A DNA stretch of 64,000 bases from Blastocladiella emersonii ATCC 22665. Its lineage: Eukaryota; Blastocladiomycota; Blastocladiomycetes; Blastocladiales; Blastocladiaceae. The notes under the pieces are model-generated. The model made no database searches. It saw nothing but the letters and a program-made list of their open reading frames with translations, and was not told where the DNA came from. Both the position numbers and the translations under genes were made by a program. Positions 49,207-58,739 of this stretch are shown here, one piece after another (the stretch's first letter is position 1; each line of letters begins with the position of its first letter). The stretch spans positions 682,001 to 746,000 of the forward strand of contig JANHCV010000002.1 in the NCBI GenBank assembly GCA_025594325.1, in the 5' to 3' direction.

Positions 49207-49662
49207 ATGGCGGAGAACAACAGGCCATCGGACGAATTAACCGCTCGGGAGCTGGCCGGCAGCATTGCCAAGGGTATCATTTGGGCCTCCAGGACACTCG
49301 AGGCCATTTTAAAAGGGCTTGAAAAGACCTCAGCATCGGCTGAAAGCAGCGTCCTCGACCTACCGAAACATGTGGTATGCCCAAAGGAGTTGGTAGCGGA
49401 GCTGGATTACGTGCTCATCCTGTCGAAAACGACTCGGGTACGGCTTGTTCAAAAATTGGCTGAGGTCTACGCGTTTTCAACTGCATTTGAGGACGCGGTT
49501 TGTATCGTAAAAAGCCTTACGGAAACCCAAGCCAAGGAGCTCATGAACGAGCTAAAGCGACAGTATCACCTATTGAACAGTGATGTACACCAACTGCAAA
49601 GACTGTGGATCAAGTTTCAGTTCAGAGCACATGAATTGGTGGTAAGGCCCAGATACACATAA
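49207..49662 (+). CDS. Unknown small helical protein, intact copy of a tandem pair
   Basis: 151 residues from the ATG at 49207; coding similarity with the second copy reaches back to at least 49087, where a TAA (49081) lies just upstream, so the true start may be in an unseen upstream exon. The protein is helical, with ELTARELAGSIAKGIIWASR, then LPKHVVCPKELVAELDY, RLVQKLAEVYAFSTAF and a final helix QLQRLWIKFQFRAHELV. No family is recognised. An optional 44-nt intron (GTAAGG at 49641 to TTACAG at 49684) would replace the last residues by a longer hydrophilic tail ending at 49895. Composition is less GC-rich than in the housekeeping block. The second copy at 50457 is broken. Confidence 0.45.
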   Translation: MAENNRPSDELTARELAGSIAKGIIWASRTLEAILKGLEKTSASAESSVLDLPKHVVCPKELVAELDYVLILSKTTRVRLVQKLAEVYAFSTAFEDAVCIVKSLTETQAKELMNELKRQYHLLNSDVHQLQRLWIKFQFRAHELVVRPRYT

Positions 49663-49684
49663 ACCATCAATTGCCTCAATTACA

Positions 49685-49895
49685 GGGCGCATCGGAGATA
49701 ACATTGACTGTTGGTGGCGATTACCAGCGGTACTTGAGCCATGTTCAGCCGTCTCTTGAGACGGAAGGCTCCGCCGTGCCGCGTTCTAACTCAAATCCCA
49801 TGTTTGCTGACCAGCGGGAGGTCGTACGTCGCATCCACGAGCACATTCAAAACCCCGCAACAGAGCCGATGAAATTGAGTGCGGCTGGCTCGTGA
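49685..49895 (+). other. Possible extra 3' exon of the preceding small gene
   Basis: Open frame of 70 codons after a TTACAG acceptor-like end at 49684 and ending in TGA at 49895 (starts GASEITLTVGGDYQRYL). A canonical GTAAGG donor at 49641 would join it in frame. The implied intron (44 nt) is shorter than all others in the window, and the second copy has no obvious counterpart, so support is weak. Confidence 0.3.
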
Positions 49896-50456
49896 GTACA
49901 GAGTCGCGCCATCGACCATCGCGCCGCAAAGCGCGCCGCGCCACACACGTGGTCCTGAAACACGACGCGGCTTCGATTCCTCCCGACCCTTTCCTCTGGC
50001 CATCCGGCCGTCCAAAGAGCGGTCACAGCAACATTGGGGAGGGAAGCAAAAAAGAATGAAAGCGTGTTTAAAGGCGACCCAGAACAGGGGCAATCGCAGG
50101 CGACGGAACCTTGTAAACTCCAGCGTACTAGGTATTCTCGCCGTTCGACCGCTTCTGCGTGGAACCCATTGCATAGAGTACAGCGACATCGATATGGGAA
50201 GACGCGCTAAAGGAGCACGGAGGGACGCGTTGAGAAGAACATCGAGAAGCTGCATCACGTTAATGATCAATGCAAGCATGATCAATGCGCGCAGTGAAGT
50301 GGCGGCCGACCGGAGCTTGCGACTTCATTGGCTTCCGCAAGGCCTGAACCGAGCACACCCAACATCGATAGCAACCATGTCAGCGGAACAGTATGAAACT
50401 TAGAAGGAACTGCCTGCATTCGAGTGCTGAAGCCATGTACTAGACATGACCCGTTC
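49896..50456. other. Spacer between duplicated units
   Basis: About 560 bp with no supported gene. The last 50 bp (50408-50432) match 49040-49064 upstream of the first copy, so the duplication includes 5' flank. Confidence 0.45.
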
Positions 50457-51037
50457 AAGGCAGTTAGCGCTGTTGCGCCGGCCGACTTGGTTGATGGGCA
50501 CTAGTTGCTCCACGTCAACGCTCCAACGGATGATGAGAAACTCGTCCCTGGTGCTCAACCTCAATCTGATGGAGCGCACCTGGACACGAGCCGGCCAACG
50601 GAAGGACTGACCGCGCGGGAAATGACACATCGCATTGCCGATGGCATCGATTGGGCGACTGGTTCTCTTGAGTACGGTAAAAACGAGCTTGAGGAAGCCA
50701 TAGCATCGGCTGCAGGGGCGTTTCGACGCTACCACAGCATATTGACTGCTCGACAATGTTGTATGTGGAACTCGATCGCGTTCGCCTCTCGTCAAAGGCT
50801 ACCCAAGCGCGACTCATCCAAAGATTAGTTGACGTTGACGTATTTTCAACTGGTTTCGACGAAGCGCGTGAAAGGATGCTAGCGGGCACGTCGGCGCAAA
50901 CCGACGGGCTAATGATGGAGCTCTTGTCCCAGTTTCACCTCATGGTAGTGGATGTGGAGGACTTGGAAGTCCTGTGGTATGAACTTCAGTTCAAGGCGCA
51001 GGATTTGGTCATAGCTGCAGTCAACCTTGATTTCTAA
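50457..51037 (+). pseudogene. Broken second copy of the unknown small helical gene
   Basis: It aligns with the copy at 49087-49662 throughout: LVDGH-stop-LLHVNAPTDDEK against LAEGHGLPQVKVPTNENL, GLTAREMTHRIADGIDWA against ELTARELAGSIAKGIIWA, and RLIQRLVDVDVFSTGF against RLVQKLAEVYAFSTAF. Two lesions are visible: a TAG at 50502-50504 where the first copy has Gly, and a one-base shift near the run GGGG at 50715-50718. Before the shift the product follows one frame, after it another (STLPQHIDC...VELDRVRLSSK). One extra G would restore the frame. An AATAAA overlaps the stop region (51036-51041). A sequencing or assembly error in the G run could explain the shift but not the TAG. Confidence 0.6.
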
Positions 51038-51041
51038 TAAA
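51036..51041 (+). terminator. AATAAA polyadenylation-type signal at pseudogene end
   Basis: AATAAA overlaps the stop codon region of the broken second copy. It may be fortuitous. Confidence 0.25.
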
Positions 51042-51564
51042 TTGTTCTCACCCTAACCGACTGCAGAAAGATGCCAAGATCATCATCAAATCAACCAAGA
51101 AGGTTAGTTCGTGGAGCGGAATAGCTTTTAGCACGAGTTTGACGTGTGAAATTGGGGATCATCTAGTCGTGCGACGTGACTTGCGAGAGGGCCGCAAGCT
51201 CCCTGAGCTTCTCAAGTCCGACGGGTGTGCATAAACGGCTGCAGCGAAAATCTGCGGAGTAACCCGGTGGCCGGGATTGCGTTATAGCGAGGAGGGGAGG
51301 AGGGCGATCCATCAGGCTCGGGCTTTTCGAGCTGAAGGCGGAGCATCGGTTGACTTCGCTGTCACCTGCTTTCAAGACGCGTCGTGACACGGACGACTCA
51401 TGGCGCGAGGCAACGCATCGCGAAGACCAAGCACCCATGATGCAAATTATTTGGACGATGAAAACACAATCTATAACTGCAGCGCGAAACGAAGACAACG
51501 GTACAAAGGTTGGCCAGCTGGAAGCGGCTCACCAGTCATCGTCAGAGCCATCAGAGCTTTGAGG

Positions 51565-53507
51565 CTACAGATCAGATGAGGTCGAATTAAGGACAAGCTT
51601 ATACGTTCGGTCCGCCTCGCCAGTAAACTCGAGGACGTTGCTCTTGGTACTGGTTCCCGTGGAAGCCAACGAAGCTGAAGCATCCGCAAATGTGGTTGGT
51701 CCGTGGCCGCAGCCGTCGGCCATTTCGCCAAAATAAGTTTCAAACATTTCGAGGAGCGTTTCGCTCATTAGTTCCGTGTCAATGTGCAGCCTGAGTGACT
51801 CGCGACGACGAAGAATGAGTTCGAGGAGAAGCGTATTTCCCGCATCCTCCATAGAGTTTTCCTCCATCGAAAGCCAAGCGACGGACGCGGGAAGTGAGGC
51901 TACGATATTCGCGACTCCAGCATCTGAGATATTGCACGAGCACAGATTCAACGCCTTGAGAGCTGGCGTAATGCGCTGCATCACAGCTCGTGCACCTGCA
52001 TCGCCAATGCGGCTATAAGATAGGTCGAGACTTTGGATATTGGGTCCAAGCACGCGCGGAAGGATGGCCATGGCATTAGCCTGAGATCCAAGGTTGAAGA
52101 AACGACAATTGAGCGCTTCCAGGGCGGGAAACGCGATGACAGTTGACCATTCGGACCCAGCAAGGCTCGTCAGGTTGACGGTACTCGCTCCATCAATATG
52201 GTCCGTCATGGGTTCCGAGATGTCGAGACATTTGAGCAAAGGCCGCTCGCGAGCGGCAAGGGCGAGCAGGGCCAACACACTCATGCTCGTTTAACGGAGA
52301 TGGAGTCGCTCGATTGTTTGGGGAAGGTGATGAAATATGGCGTGCAAGCCCTTGTACGCAATCTTTAGATTCCCGTTCAAGCTGAGCAAGGTTAGTCCGG
52401 GAGGTAAAGCAGGAGCGAGCGCGAGGGCGCCCATTGAGGTAATCTTGTTGCCTGCAAGGTCCAACGTGAGCAAACCTTCAGGGAGTACCTTGGCGAGTTC
52501 CGTGACGCCCTGGCCAACAATGGAACAATAAGTGAGGATCAAGGAAGTTAGGGTCGAGGGCAGTCCATGGACGAGCTGTGAAACGATGGTTGAGTCCATG
52601 TCGCAATCGAGAATCTCGAGTTGCGTCAGCAACGGAGGAAGCAGGCCAAGATGGCTACCGAGCGTGGTCGATGTAAGCTTCTCGTTTGCAATCGTAAGCG
52701 ACCGAAGCGTCTCCGGGAGCCAGTTGGTTGGGTTCGAGGTGCAACGATGATGAAGCCGTTTAGATTTAAGTGCAAGCTTGGAAAGTGTCGGCGGGAACGA
52801 GAGAGCATCAAGTCGCTCCCAATTCAGGTCCACTGAACTTAGGGTGAGGGCAATCAAAGAACAACCGCTAACCAGGAATGCCCGATTGAGAGCTTGAATT
52901 CCGGCCAGAGAAATGCGCCGCTGCGACAAGTCAAGCTCGTAGGGCCCAGACGGACGATCGACGAGTGTTTGGGTCAAAGACTCACAGTAAAGGTCGCCGT
53001 TTCCGATCCGAGATCCGTACACGAGCGCGCGCTGCAGGTCGTCGGTTAACCACCGTCGGGATGGGCGAAGACGTATAGAATATATCGTACCGTGGGAATT
53101 TGGGAGGGCACTCCTAGTACGAAAGCGGTACGCTGCTGGAGATGGATGTAGTTGAGGGCAAGCCCAGAATCACGCCAAAAGTCAAGAACATCGAAATGGA
53201 TATGGAGGTCGCTAAAGCCGTATGCTGCGGAGGTGTGATCCATGGGATGACCGTGGTGCGCGCGAAAACGCAGAAGATCAACTCGCCCACTCGCGCTTGC
53301 CTTAGTGACTGAAACGCTCGTGACGCGGTCGGTGATCGCTCGGAAGACACCTGGGCCAGAATCTCGAGGCATGACGCGCGAATAAGGGGCCAAGTCACGG
53401 ACATCACAAGTGTCCGAATGCAACGAAATCGCCGCCACAAGGATTCGGTCGACAATCTCTGGAATAGCAAGCCTCGGTTGACAATGCATCAAGTCATTTG
53501 CTTCCAT
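51565..53507 (-). pseudogene. F-box-like/ankyrin-like head fused to LRR protein, interrupted by one TAA
   Basis: Exon 1 is 53507-53091: an F-box-like head (IPEIVDRILVAAISLHSD), then one or two tryptophan-type ankyrin repeats (VLDFWRDSGLALNYI). A 59-nt intron (53090-53032, GTACGA donor, CTGCAG acceptor) joins VPSQIPT to RALVYGSRIGNG in phase 0. Exon 2, 53031-51565, holds about 12 LRRs of 24-27 residues (LPEGLLTLDLAGNKI, LGPNIQSLDLSYSRI). In the middle of one normal-length repeat, TIERLHLR is followed by TAA (52293-52291) and then the same frame continues TSMSVLALLALAAR to a natural end. So one codon separates two halves of a single LRR domain. Nonsense mutation, stop-codon readthrough or sequence error are the options. 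If real, the product would stop after about 385 residues. Confidence 0.65.
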
Positions 53508-53642
53508 GGTGCCGCAGTGTGCAATAGTGGTCGTTGGCGGGGGGGGGAGCGAGGGGACAGACTTGCGACTGCTTGAGAGAGGGCCGCCGTGAAAAAAAGC
53601 AGCGCACAGCGTCGGCTGAGCGACCTGTCACTCCCGTCTCGA

Positions 53643-53667
53643 CGCGTCGCGTCGCGTCGCGTCGCGT
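53643..53667. repeat. CGCGT tandem repeat, five units
   Basis: Five perfect CGCGT units starting inside an ACGCGT palindrome (53642-53647), 135 bp upstream of the F-box/LRR start codon. MCB-type G1/S boxes share the ACGCGT core. The region 53508-53804 otherwise shows no gene. Confidence 0.6.
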
Positions 53668-53804
53668 TTCACACCTCCCACACTCAAGAACGATCGAACC
53701 AGAGACACAGCAGAGAGAGATTCGAGCAAAGATCGCGTTTATGAACATATCAACAAAAAAGGAGCCCGTGGGGCGACCAGCGCCGCACAGCGGACAACCG
53801 ACAC

Positions 53805-55727
53805 TTACTGGCACTCGGCGGGGACCGACAAGTCGTCGCGGTAGTTGGCGGCGTTGACGCCGAGACCGCGCTTGGCGAAGCCGGCCCACACGTCGCACTG
53901 GTGCTTGCCGCCGGTCAGGGCCTTCTCGGCCTGGATGAAGGCGTCGCGCGCATCCACGAAAGACGGCGAGCACGGCGTCAGCTTCATGGCGTCGAGCAGG
54001 ATCTGGAAGAAGACCGTGTTGCCCTTGCCCGACTTGCTGTCGTTGAGCAGGTCGGCCGAGAAGCCGAGCTTGTCGACCAGGTTCCAGTACACCTCGAAGA
54101 GCGTCGCCGCCCACACCTCGCCGATCATGTGCACCTCCTTGTACTCGCGGCGCGCGAGGAACGAGTAGGTGCTCGGGTTGGTTTTCAGGGAGGTCGAGTA
54201 CGGGTACGTGCGGATGCCGGCCGGGTTGTTGACGACGTACGCGCCCATGGGGCGGGGCGTGCTGCGCGTGTCGGTGCGCTTGGCGTTGAACATGAGCGCG
54301 GCCACGTCCGACCAGCCCTCGCCCATGCCGCCGGCCTCGAGCGTGTCGAGGCAGTCCGAGTTGCTCGGCCCGCCGACCAGGCGCGTCGACACGCCGTGGA
54401 AGAACTCGTGCGACGGGATCGACGAGTCGAACACGCCGTCGCGCTTGGGGTTGGTCTCGGTGAAGATGAACATGCGCATCTTGGGCTTCTGGCCGTCGGG
54501 CGGCGTGCCAAAGTCGGCGTTGTTGGTGTCGGCGCCGTCCTGCGCGTTGGCAATCACGGCGTCGTTGCCGCGGCCGCCCTTGCCAAAGTTGTTCTCCTGG
54601 AAGTTGCCCGACTTTTCGTCGAAGCCGTACTGGTACGCAATGTCGTGGATGTTGTTGATGAGGTAGAAGAGCTGCGTCGTGGCGGCCGCCGTGTACGTCG
54701 ACGGGTCCTTTCCGAAATCAGGCTTGGCGTTGAACTGCAGCGCCTTGCCGCCGTCGGGCCGCTTGTTGGTGCGCCACGACGAGTCCTCGCGGCCACGAAT
54801 GTTCTCCTGCGCGTACACGTTGTTGCCGCGCGTGTCGGTAAACGACTTGCCGTTGCCCTGGTCGTGCCAGCCGAGCGGCGACGCGGCCTTGTTGATTGCC
54901 GACGCGGACACGTCGATGGCGCGCACGGGCGTCTCGTCCGGGTTGTTGGCGCCGAACGGCAGCGCCGTGTACGAGGCGTCGGCGGTCCAGTCGACGAGGG
55001 CCTCGACGGCGCCCGTCGCCGCGCTGACGTGGCCATTGTACCACGCGCCCTTGAGCTCGACCTGGTACTGGTAGACCAGCTCGAGCTTGTCGCCCTTTTG
55101 CACGTAGGCAAACTTGACGGGGACCGGGCTCAGCGCGGCGTCGGTCTTGATCTCGTAGGTGCGCGCCGACCCGGGCGCCTCGGCGGTGCGCTCGGTCACG
55201 GTGACGGGCTTGGGCAGGGCGAGGCCGACCTTGGCGGCGAGCGCCTTGAACCCGTCCTCGGGCGACTTGGCCGGCCCGGCCTCGGCGGACGACTCGGCGT
55301 TGGTGACGGGCGGGCGCGGCGGGCGGGCGCCGCGGAAGAACGAGTCGCCGTACGAGATGATCTTGCCGTCCTTGTCGACGTTGATGTTGGCGTTGGCGTT
55401 GGTCACCTCGAGCCCGTTGACGAGCTGGCGCAGGTGCACACTCGTAACACCCGACGAGGTGGTGACGACGTCCTTGACGAGGATCTCGCGCGGCGCGACC
55501 TTGAAGGCGGCGGCGGCGAACGCCTTGGCCACGTCTGCCGGCGCGCGGTTCCCCGTCTCGGGGAGCGGCACGGCGGGGATGGCCGAGGTGAACTTCTTGA
55601 CCTGGCGGTCGGGCACGATGCGCAGGCGCTTGTCCTTGTTGATGGCGGCGGCGTTGACGTTGACCGCGTGGCCGGCCACCAGGGCCAGGACCAGGATCAG
55701 CGTGATCTTGCGGGTCGAGGAGGTCAT
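53805..55727 (-). CDS. Secreted M36 metalloprotease (fungalysin)
   Basis: 640 residues, no intron. Residues 1-26 are a signal peptide (ITLILVLALVAGHAVNVNA). A pro-region follows (about 30-245) with the FTP-like stretch HLRQLVNGLEVTNANANINV and WTADASYTALPFGANNP near its end. The catalytic domain has the zinc site HEFFH (His440, Glu441, His444) in SSIPSHEFFHGVSTRL and the third ligand Glu470 in MGEGWSDVAAL, both standard for M36. YLINNIHDIAYQYGFDE is another conserved block. Two Cys pairs (DCLDTL; TPCSP/HQCDVW) could form disulfides. The enzyme degrades extracellular protein such as collagen or keratin; fungi use it for nutrition and some for colonising animals. Length matches the family, and nothing appears broken. 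Confidence 0.95.
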   Translation of the reverse strand: MTSSTRKITLILVLALVAGHAVNVNAAAINKDKRLRIVPDRQVKKFTSAIPAVPLPETGNRAPADVAKAFAAAAFKVAPREILVKDVVTTSSGVTSVHLRQLVNGLEVTNANANINVDKDGKIISYGDSFFRGARPPRPPVTNAESSAEAGPAKSPEDGFKALAAKVGLALPKPVTVTERTAEAPGSARTYEIKTDAALSPVPVKFAYVQKGDKLELVYQYQVELKGAWYNGHVSAATGAVEALVDWTADASYTALPFGANNPDETPVRAIDVSASAINKAASPLGWHDQGNGKSFTDTRGNNVYAQENIRGREDSSWRTNKRPDGGKALQFNAKPDFGKDPSTYTAAATTQLFYLINNIHDIAYQYGFDEKSGNFQENNFGKGGRGNDAVIANAQDGADTNNADFGTPPDGQKPKMRMFIFTETNPKRDGVFDSSIPSHEFFHGVSTRLVGGPSNSDCLDTLEAGGMGEGWSDVAALMFNAKRTDTRSTPRPMGAYVVNNPAGIRTYPYSTSLKTNPSTYSFLARREYKEVHMIGEVWAATLFEVYWNLVDKLGFSADLLNDSKSGKGNTVFFQILLDAMKLTPCSPSFVDARDAFIQAEKALTGGKHQCDVWAGFAKRGLGVNAANYRDDLSVPAECQ

Positions 55728-56666
55728 GATTCGTCTACTCTAAGGAGTGGTTTGGATGCTGGACCGGTTGGGGGGCTGCGGGGGCGCGGCCGGTATTTAT
55801 CGATTCCGCGGCGGCCGTGGTGAGAGACCCTCGGTATCGACCGCGAAGGCGACATGGAGCACGCGACCCCGCGACCTTGGCGGCGTAGTCCGTGACCACC
55901 GTCACGCGCGGCTGCGACGGGTCGAGCAAACCGGGGGGCACCGATTCGAGCGCGCATGACTCGCGCGCGGGGGCGGACAAACGTTCGGCAGCGCTCCAAA
56001 AGCGGGACGAGTGCGTGATGCGATCGGTGATGGTGTGCGTCCCCCGCCCGCGTGTTCGGCCCACGGCGTGCGCGTGCGCGCGAACAGGAGAACAACAGCC
56101 GCGCGGGGATGCTCGGTGCACGCGACATGCAGGACGCCGTCGTTTCAGATCATGGCCACGCGGGGATTTTCTCGCCACCGCGGGCAGCGATTGGTCCGGC
56201 GATGGGTGGCGGGACACGCATCGTCGCGCGACTCGTCGTCCCCACTCGGCCGTGTTCGCGGCAGCTGGGACTCGTGAGAGCGCCCCGCGATGACGAACGT
56301 TTAGAGCTCGGGCCTTGGCACGAACAGCCCGTGAGTGACTGTGACGTGGATCCGCCGGCCCCTGCGTTCAGCCGTGATGACCCTCGCGGTCGCGAGCGTG
56401 GACATGGTGACGAGGTCAGTGCGCGCGCGACTACGCTGCTTCATCGACCCCGTACTCGATTCCCACCGACGGATCCACGTTTACAGGGTGACGGTCTGGT
56501 GCGCGGCAACGTGGCCGGCGACCACGCTTGCGTGCGTGCGCACAACCCCGACCGACCACGAGGACCCGTGCCCGCGTGCCCGCCGCGGACTCTGTCCTTG
56601 AGAATAGTCCGCTCCGACCCCAACCAACCCTCGTGTCATCAATCCATCCATCTATTCCGAACCGAC
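55728..56666. other. Intergenic, fungalysin promoter
   Basis: About 940 bp. Open frames on + here lack ATG-proximal features and protein-like composition. No RNA gene or repeat seen. Confidence 0.45.
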
Positions 56667-57326
56667 TCAGTCGATCGTGATCACCTCACGCTTGACGGCG
56701 GTACTCCTCGCGAGACCAGCGCGCGCGACCACCATCTCGCGGACGGCGTGCAGCGCGAGGTCGGCGAGCGGCGTGTCGGCGATGCGGTCGGGCCGCCACG
56801 ACACGACGCCGCGGATCAGGTCGACCGTGACCTGCGTCCCGTCGATGGCGATCCGGCCCGTCTTGGGCTCGATGCATGTTTCGCAACCGAGGCGTTCGGT
56901 AATGGCTGCCGCGACCGCGGAGGGCTCGAGCTCGCGCGTGATGGTCGGCGAAAACGACTGCCGCGCCGACCCGCCCATGCCGCTGACAACAATGAGCTGC
57001 GAGCACCGCAGCCCCGTGCGCAGGTGCGGCGCGACGGCCTCGGCCGCGCGCACGATCGCGACGGGCTCGGGCGTGTTGGGCGGCGAGGTGCGGACGAGCG
57101 CCGTGATGGGCGCCGTTGCCCACGCGTTGCGCTGTATCGCAGCCGCGGGTGTCACCGGGTGGAGCGACTGGCCGCCAAACTTGGCCGCGTTCTGTGCCTC
57201 GGTCACGGCGGCGGCCGCGAAGGCCGCGTTCATGGCGGCGCGCGCGGCGGCAGCGACCTCGGCTGAGATGGCAAGCGACGCGGGCCGGCGGGTGTGGATG
57301 ACGGCGGGCACGTAGTTGGCCGGCAT
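56667..57326 (-). CDS. Unrecognised protein, about 219 residues
   Basis: An open frame with regular alternating helix/strand character. The first in-frame ATG is at 57326, but protein-like sequence seems to extend upstream of it (RVVIAVTGTGRSLAVPTH), so an upstream exon or another start is possible. Blocks of interest: Ala-rich helix EVAAAARAAMNAAFAAAAV, then AIQRNAWATAPITALVRTS, SQLIVVSGMGGSARQSFS, ITERLGCETCIEPKTGRIAI and DGTQVTVDLIRGVVSW. The glycine-containing loop VSGMGG might bind a nucleotide or cofactor (speculative). I do not recognise a family and do not assign a function. The gene stands alone, convergent neither with fungalysin nor the downstream membrane gene. Confidence 0.5.
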   Translation of the reverse strand: MPANYVPAVIHTRRPASLAISAEVAAAARAAMNAAFAAAAVTEAQNAAKFGGQSLHPVTPAAAIQRNAWATAPITALVRTSPPNTPEPVAIVRAAEAVAPHLRTGLRCSQLIVVSGMGGSARQSFSPTITRELEPSAVAAAITERLGCETCIEPKTGRIAIDGTQVTVDLIRGVVSWRPDRIADTPLADLALHAVREMVVARAGLARSTAVKREVITID

Positions 57327-57788
57327 GTGCGTCGGGACCGCGAGTGAGCGGCCCGTGCCTGTCACAGCAATCACGACGCGTTGCGCCACACTGACCACGC
57401 GCCTTGGCCACTCGAGAACCGAGGCATCATAGCACAACCCGCTCTTTTCTAGTCAGCGATATTCGCGTTGGCTACGCATAGGTTCTTGGCAAGCGCAAGA
57501 ACACAGTCGCAGTTCAAGTGACGAGACTCCCTCGCGTCCGCTCAGTTGCTGGAATTACTTCCGTCACCTGCCGATTCCAACGGACTGAGATGCCTTAATA
57601 TTTTGAACTCATCAGAACATCGCGTCGCTTTACTTGCTTCTCGAGGATGGGCTTCAAGCTTTAAGGTTCGTGCAGCTTCACTCGCACGCCTCGTCATCGC
57701 GCTGGCCACCGCGAAACGCTCGCCGGCGACCTTTGCACGGTCCCCCTTGATGCAACAGTCACTGAACTCCATGCAACGCCTGCCCGCC

Positions 57789-58371
57789 ATGACGGACCCA
57801 CGCATCGACACCGACTTTTGGTTCAAGTCGCCGATCGGGCTCCTCCACACCGCTGCGATCGCGGCCCCGGTCGCCATGTCCGTCTGGTTCACGTTTACCC
57901 TCAACAACGTGGCTGCTATGCTGCCGGCGCTTATGCTCCACAATGTCATCACAGTCTACCAGCATCATGTCGACGCCGCTGCCGTAACGGCCAAGGTGAC
58001 ATCGGCTTTGCCCCGCGGCTCCGGGGCGCGGAACCCCACCCAGCTTCCTTAGCCGACTCAACTCGGCGCGCCCGTTCATCGCGTACATGTATGTCGGCTC
58101 GCCGGTGATTGTCAACTGCGCCCTCGCTGGATTCCTCTACTTTGCCAAGCCGCAGTCGGCAATCTTTTTCACCGTGGTGTTGCTGAATTCGACCGCTTGC
58201 GTCCATGTTTTGTACGCCTTCGCCGGGCGGCCGCCAGCCCGAGAGTCTACGACGCGACCCGTGCCCGAACCCAGCGCGTTGGCTTCGTCTTCGGCGACGA
58301 CCATGTCCCCGACCGCCGACTCCTCGCCGCACCCGAAGCTCGACGACGACGAGACCGGCGGCCATCAGTGA
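57789..58371 (+). CDS. Small multi-pass membrane protein, exons do not join in frame
   Basis: First part, 57789-57995: MTDPRIDTDFWFKSPIGLLH, then hydrophobic helices (AAPVAMSVWFTFTLN, AAMLPALMLHNVITVY) and the end VDAAAVTAK. A GTGACA donor at 57996 and CTTAG acceptor at 58052 define a 57-nt intron of typical size. Second part, 58053-58371: RLNSARPFIAYMYVGSPVIV, helices GFLYFAKPQSAIFFTVVLLN and an acidic Ser-rich tail. The signals look right, but the join is off by one base, and I found no other GT-AG pair that fixes it. So the gene is either damaged by a one-base change, misread in the sequence, or spliced at a non-GT donor. No family recognised. Confidence 0.4.
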
Positions 58372-58739
58372 TCTCATCACCACTGGGGCACGATCAACCT
58401 TGAGTACACGGTCCGCTGGCGTTCGTCGTCCCCTCGTTTTGTTACTGTTGTTGATTAAGCATTAATATATCCACATTGATCAATCTATGCGGTCCGAGCT
58501 CGGCTCATGGCTTGGAGTACTCGCGGGATCGATGCGGCCGAGGAGCTTCGCCGCGTCGCGCCACCCGCGCGAGCGGCGTGGACGTGCCTGCCGCGCCACA
58601 CACAACGACTTCAACGCTCGTCTTTCGCTTGCAGATCTGCTCCGCCAACCGCTTAGAGAGAATCACAAAGTTTTATACAGCCAAACAACATCAACCGACC
58701 CGATCCGATAGTACATCAAGGCCAACCAGCTCGCCTTGC
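58372..58739. other. Convergent intergenic region
   Basis: About 370 bp between the membrane gene and the HECT ligase stop. An AT-rich patch (58445-58485) may hold 3' processing signals. Nothing else seen. Confidence 0.4.

Noticed and set aside
49970-49990. tRNA T-loop-like string CTTCGATTCC
   Set aside because: No matching acceptor stem or D-arm upstream. No convincing tRNA was found anywhere in the window.
52211-52363. 72-nt intron that would remove the TAA from the LRR gene
   Set aside because: GTACAA donor and CGAG acceptor are weak, and it would delete most of one normal LRR; the unspliced repeat spacing is regular. Kept only as an alternative to test.
56052-57266. Long + strand frame overlapping fungalysin promoter and the orphan gene
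   Set aside because: Arg/His/Asp-rich shadow of the minus-strand frame with no domain.
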